Positions 62,649 to 64,000 of a stretch of 64,000 bases of DNA are shown piece after piece. Source of the DNA: a bacterium (GTDB lineage Bacteria > Vulcanimicrobiota > Vulcanimicrobiia > Vulcanimicrobiales > Vulcanimicrobiaceae); contig JAKBKY010000009.1 of the NCBI GenBank assembly GCA_021832345.1, positions 12,671 to 76,670 of the forward strand, read 5' to 3'. A program made the translations under genes and the position numbers. The notes under the pieces are model-generated. The model was not told the DNA's origin. It saw nothing but the letters and a program-made list of their open reading frames with translations, and did not search any database. The number at the start of each line of letters is the position of its first letter. The stretch's first letter is position 1.

Positions 62649-63346
62649 GTCTCTTTGCCCGCATCGAAGAGGCCTGCGCAGCGCTCATCGAGCGTACCTT
62701 TGCCTCGGTTTTTCCAAGCGACCTGGAACCGGCACAGATCGCGCGCAAACTCGTCGCGACGATGGAGGCGCAGACGCGAACGGGTTCGCGTGGCCTCGAG
62801 GCGCCCGGACAGTATGTGGTGCGTTGTCATCCGGACGATGCGGCACGACTCGAGCCGCATCGCGCGTACTTGGAGCGCGAATGGGCGCAGTTGCTGCGCG
62901 AGGTGGCTGCGCGCGTGAAGGTCACCTTGAGCGCTCTGGAGCCGAGCGTACACCTGCAGGCATACGACGGTTTGCCGGTGGGTTCGCTCGAGATCGTGAC
63001 GCTCCCGGTCGACTCCACGGTTGAGCTGGAACAGACGCCCGTGGCATCGCGGGGGAGACGGTTTCAGTTGCGCATGGTCAGCGGCGCTCCGGCCTACGGC
63101 GTCTATCCGATCGATGCGGAGATTGAGATCGGCCGTAACGAAGAGTGCGATGTCTTTCTCGTCGACCCGAGCGTCTCGCGCCGGCACGCCGTCATCGATT
63201 TGGATGCAGGGTGGCCCGTGGTGCATGACCTGGGCTCCACCAACGGGACATTCGTCAATGGCGAACGGATCGATAGCCGGCGGCTGGCGGTGGGGGACAG
63301 CGTGCGTTTTGGGCAGACCGAGTTGCAGGTGGAGATGGGGACGTGA
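62645..63346 (+). CDS. fhaA: FhaA-like protein: DUF3662 plus FHA domain
   Basis: 233 residues from a TTG overlapping the rsmB stop. Residues 1-115 are the DUF3662 domain (SLFARIEEACAALIERTFAS, LEPAQIARKLVATME). Residues about 140-230 are an FHA domain: IEIGRNEECDVFLVDPSVSR, RHAVIDLD and GSTNGTFVNG, with the phosphothreonine-binding Arg and Ser. In actinobacteria FhaA ties Ser/Thr kinase signals to cell-wall synthesis; the order fhaA-fhaB-rodA here agrees. Confidence 0.88.
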   Translation: MSLFARIEEACAALIERTFASVFPSDLEPAQIARKLVATMEAQTRTGSRGLEAPGQYVVRCHPDDAARLEPHRAYLEREWAQLLREVAARVKVTLSALEPSVHLQAYDGLPVGSLEIVTLPVDSTVELEQTPVASRGRRFQLRMVSGAPAYGVYPIDAEIEIGRNEECDVFLVDPSVSRRHAVIDLDAGWPVVHDLGSTNGTFVNGERIDSRRLAVGDSVRFGQTELQVEMGT

Positions 63347-63756
63347 ACGCGGCGTCGCTGCGCGTGGATTCGATCTGGTTGGTCGGTGCGATGCTGGTCT
63401 TTGCGCTCGTCGGTTTGCGTGCTCGCGTCCGCACTGCTCGCGACGTTGGCGGTTTTGTGGCCACGCGCCTCACCCTCGATGTGGTTGAAGGGAGTGGGCA
63501 CCGGCGTTTCCAAGGCCTCTGCCCGTTATTGGTCGGCCGGGCGCGCGATTGCGACCTCGTTCTCGGCGATCCTGAGGTGAGTCGCCGGCATGCTCGCTTC
63601 GACAGCGATGGCGAAGTGGTCTATGTGGGCGACGCGGGCAGCAGTAACGGAACTTTTCTGAACGGGCACCGTCTGGCGGCTGCCCTCGAGGTTCGCCCTG
63701 GAGACGAGATCGACGTCGGTTCGACGCGCCTCGTATACGTGGGCAGCGAGCAATGA
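63343..63756 (+). CDS. fhaB: FhaB-like protein: membrane anchor plus FHA domain
   Basis: 137 residues from a GTG. One N-terminal membrane helix (SIWLVGAMLVFALVGL), then an FHA domain (LLVGRARDCDLVLGDPEVSR, RHARFD, GSSNGTFLNG). It binds phosphothreonine partners at the membrane. It overlaps both neighbours by 4 bases. Confidence 0.88.
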   Translation: MNAASLRVDSIWLVGAMLVFALVGLRARVRTARDVGGFVATRLTLDVVEGSGHRRFQGLCPLLVGRARDCDLVLGDPEVSRRHARFDSDGEVVYVGDAGSSNGTFLNGHRLAAALEVRPGDEIDVGSTRLVYVGSEQ

Positions 63757-64000
63757 ACGCTGCTTTGGAGCCACTGATGCGCGTCGTGCGGCGAGCGCTC
63801 CCGATGTTGGCGGCGCTCCTCGTGGGCGGCTTTGCTATGATGCTCGCACCGTCGGGAAGCTTTACTCCGCTCTGGTTGCCGATTGCGCTTGCCGTCGGGG
63901 CGCTTGCATGGGTGTTGTTCCAACCTCTCGATGCGCAGCGAGACGACCTCTTGCCCGCGCTTGCCGCCTTGCTTACGTGCTTGGGGTTGACCGAGATTGC
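63753..64000 (+). CDS. rodA: FtsW/RodA-type cell-wall polymerase, N-terminal part (runs off right edge)
   Basis: 82 codons from the ATG at 63753 are visible: a basic N-terminus (MRVVRRALP), then helices MLAALLVGGFAMMLA and LWLPIALAVGALAWVLF, and DDLLPALAALLTCLGLTEI. The last piece matches the segment of FtsW/RodA proteins that follows an Asp-rich linker in actinobacterial-type members. Its position after fhaA and fhaB supports this. The catalytic region is beyond the window, so the call rests partly on context. Confidence 0.65.
   Translation, partial: MNAALEPLMRVVRRALPMLAALLVGGFAMMLAPSGSFTPLWLPIALAVGALAWVLFQPLDAQRDDLLPALAALLTCLGLTEI

Overview
The window is about 64 kb of GC-rich bacterial chromosome, densely packed, with many 4-base ATGA or GTGA gene overlaps. 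It reads as a core-genome region of an uncultured-type lineage. The Thr/Pro/Ser-rich lipoproteins with YVTN/lactonase-like propellers, the def-fmt-rsmB-fhaA-fhaB-rodA run, the topA-trmFO-hslV-hslU run and the miaB-mutS-mutL-miaA-dapF run together suggest Candidatus Eremiobacterota (WPS-2/Vulcanimicrobiota) or a relative. This is inference from gene content and style; there is no rRNA in the window to prove it.

1-6.7 kb (minus strand): a three-gene lipoprotein operon whose last gene runs off the left edge, a decayed NB-ARC/TPR regulator, a tiny LuxR-type HTH protein with a secreted partner, and a large double-propeller lipoprotein. 6.8-9.6 kb: a TPR membrane protein and two tandem M55 D-aminopeptidases, divergent from a SprT-like metalloprotein. 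9.6-15.6 kb: fumarase faces the operon der-plsY-efp-CHASE2 cyclase across a perfect inverted repeat that carries both stop codons. 15.7-25.3 kb (plus): miaB-mutS-mutL-miaA-dapF-radical SAM-CPA1 antiporter (tRNA modification, mismatch repair, lysine/peptidoglycan precursor). 25.3-26.7 kb: two TrkA-type regulatory proteins. 26.8-30.8 kb: tRNA-Pro(CGG), a Clp-N-only protein, DedA, uvrC, a small membrane protein and tmRNA with its terminator.

31-41.4 kb: a HAD phosphatase, a dienelactone hydrolase remnant, GerMN-amidase-murI (cell wall), a PAP2-like membrane protein, and dxs-secG-oppD-oppF. 41.4-44.6 kb (minus): an 880-residue protein in which a TRAP-type DctP solute-binding domain sits between two chemoreceptor signalling domains, with no visible signal peptide or membrane segment, followed upstream by a histone H1-like Lys/Ala repeat protein. 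44.7-50.3 kb: topA-trmFO-hslV-hslU. 50.3-52.0 kb: an IS605-type element with an intact-looking tnpB and a broken tnpA.

52-59.8 kb: a PadR regulator followed by a beta-oxidation operon (acyl-CoA dehydrogenase, FadB-type bifunctional enzyme, thiolase), a membrane protein of visibly lower GC with a decayed partial copy before it, and a stand-alone hydratase domain resembling the C-terminal half of FadN. 59.9-64 kb: def-fmt-rsmB-fhaA-fhaB-rodA, linking translation start, rRNA methylation and FHA-controlled cell-wall growth.

The most unusual element is the chemoreceptor/DctP/chemoreceptor fusion. Secondary points of interest are the TnpB kept beside a decayed TnpA, the radical SAM enzyme overlapping dapF, the H1-like hexapeptide repeat, and promoters placed so close to topA and padR that leaderless transcripts are predicted.
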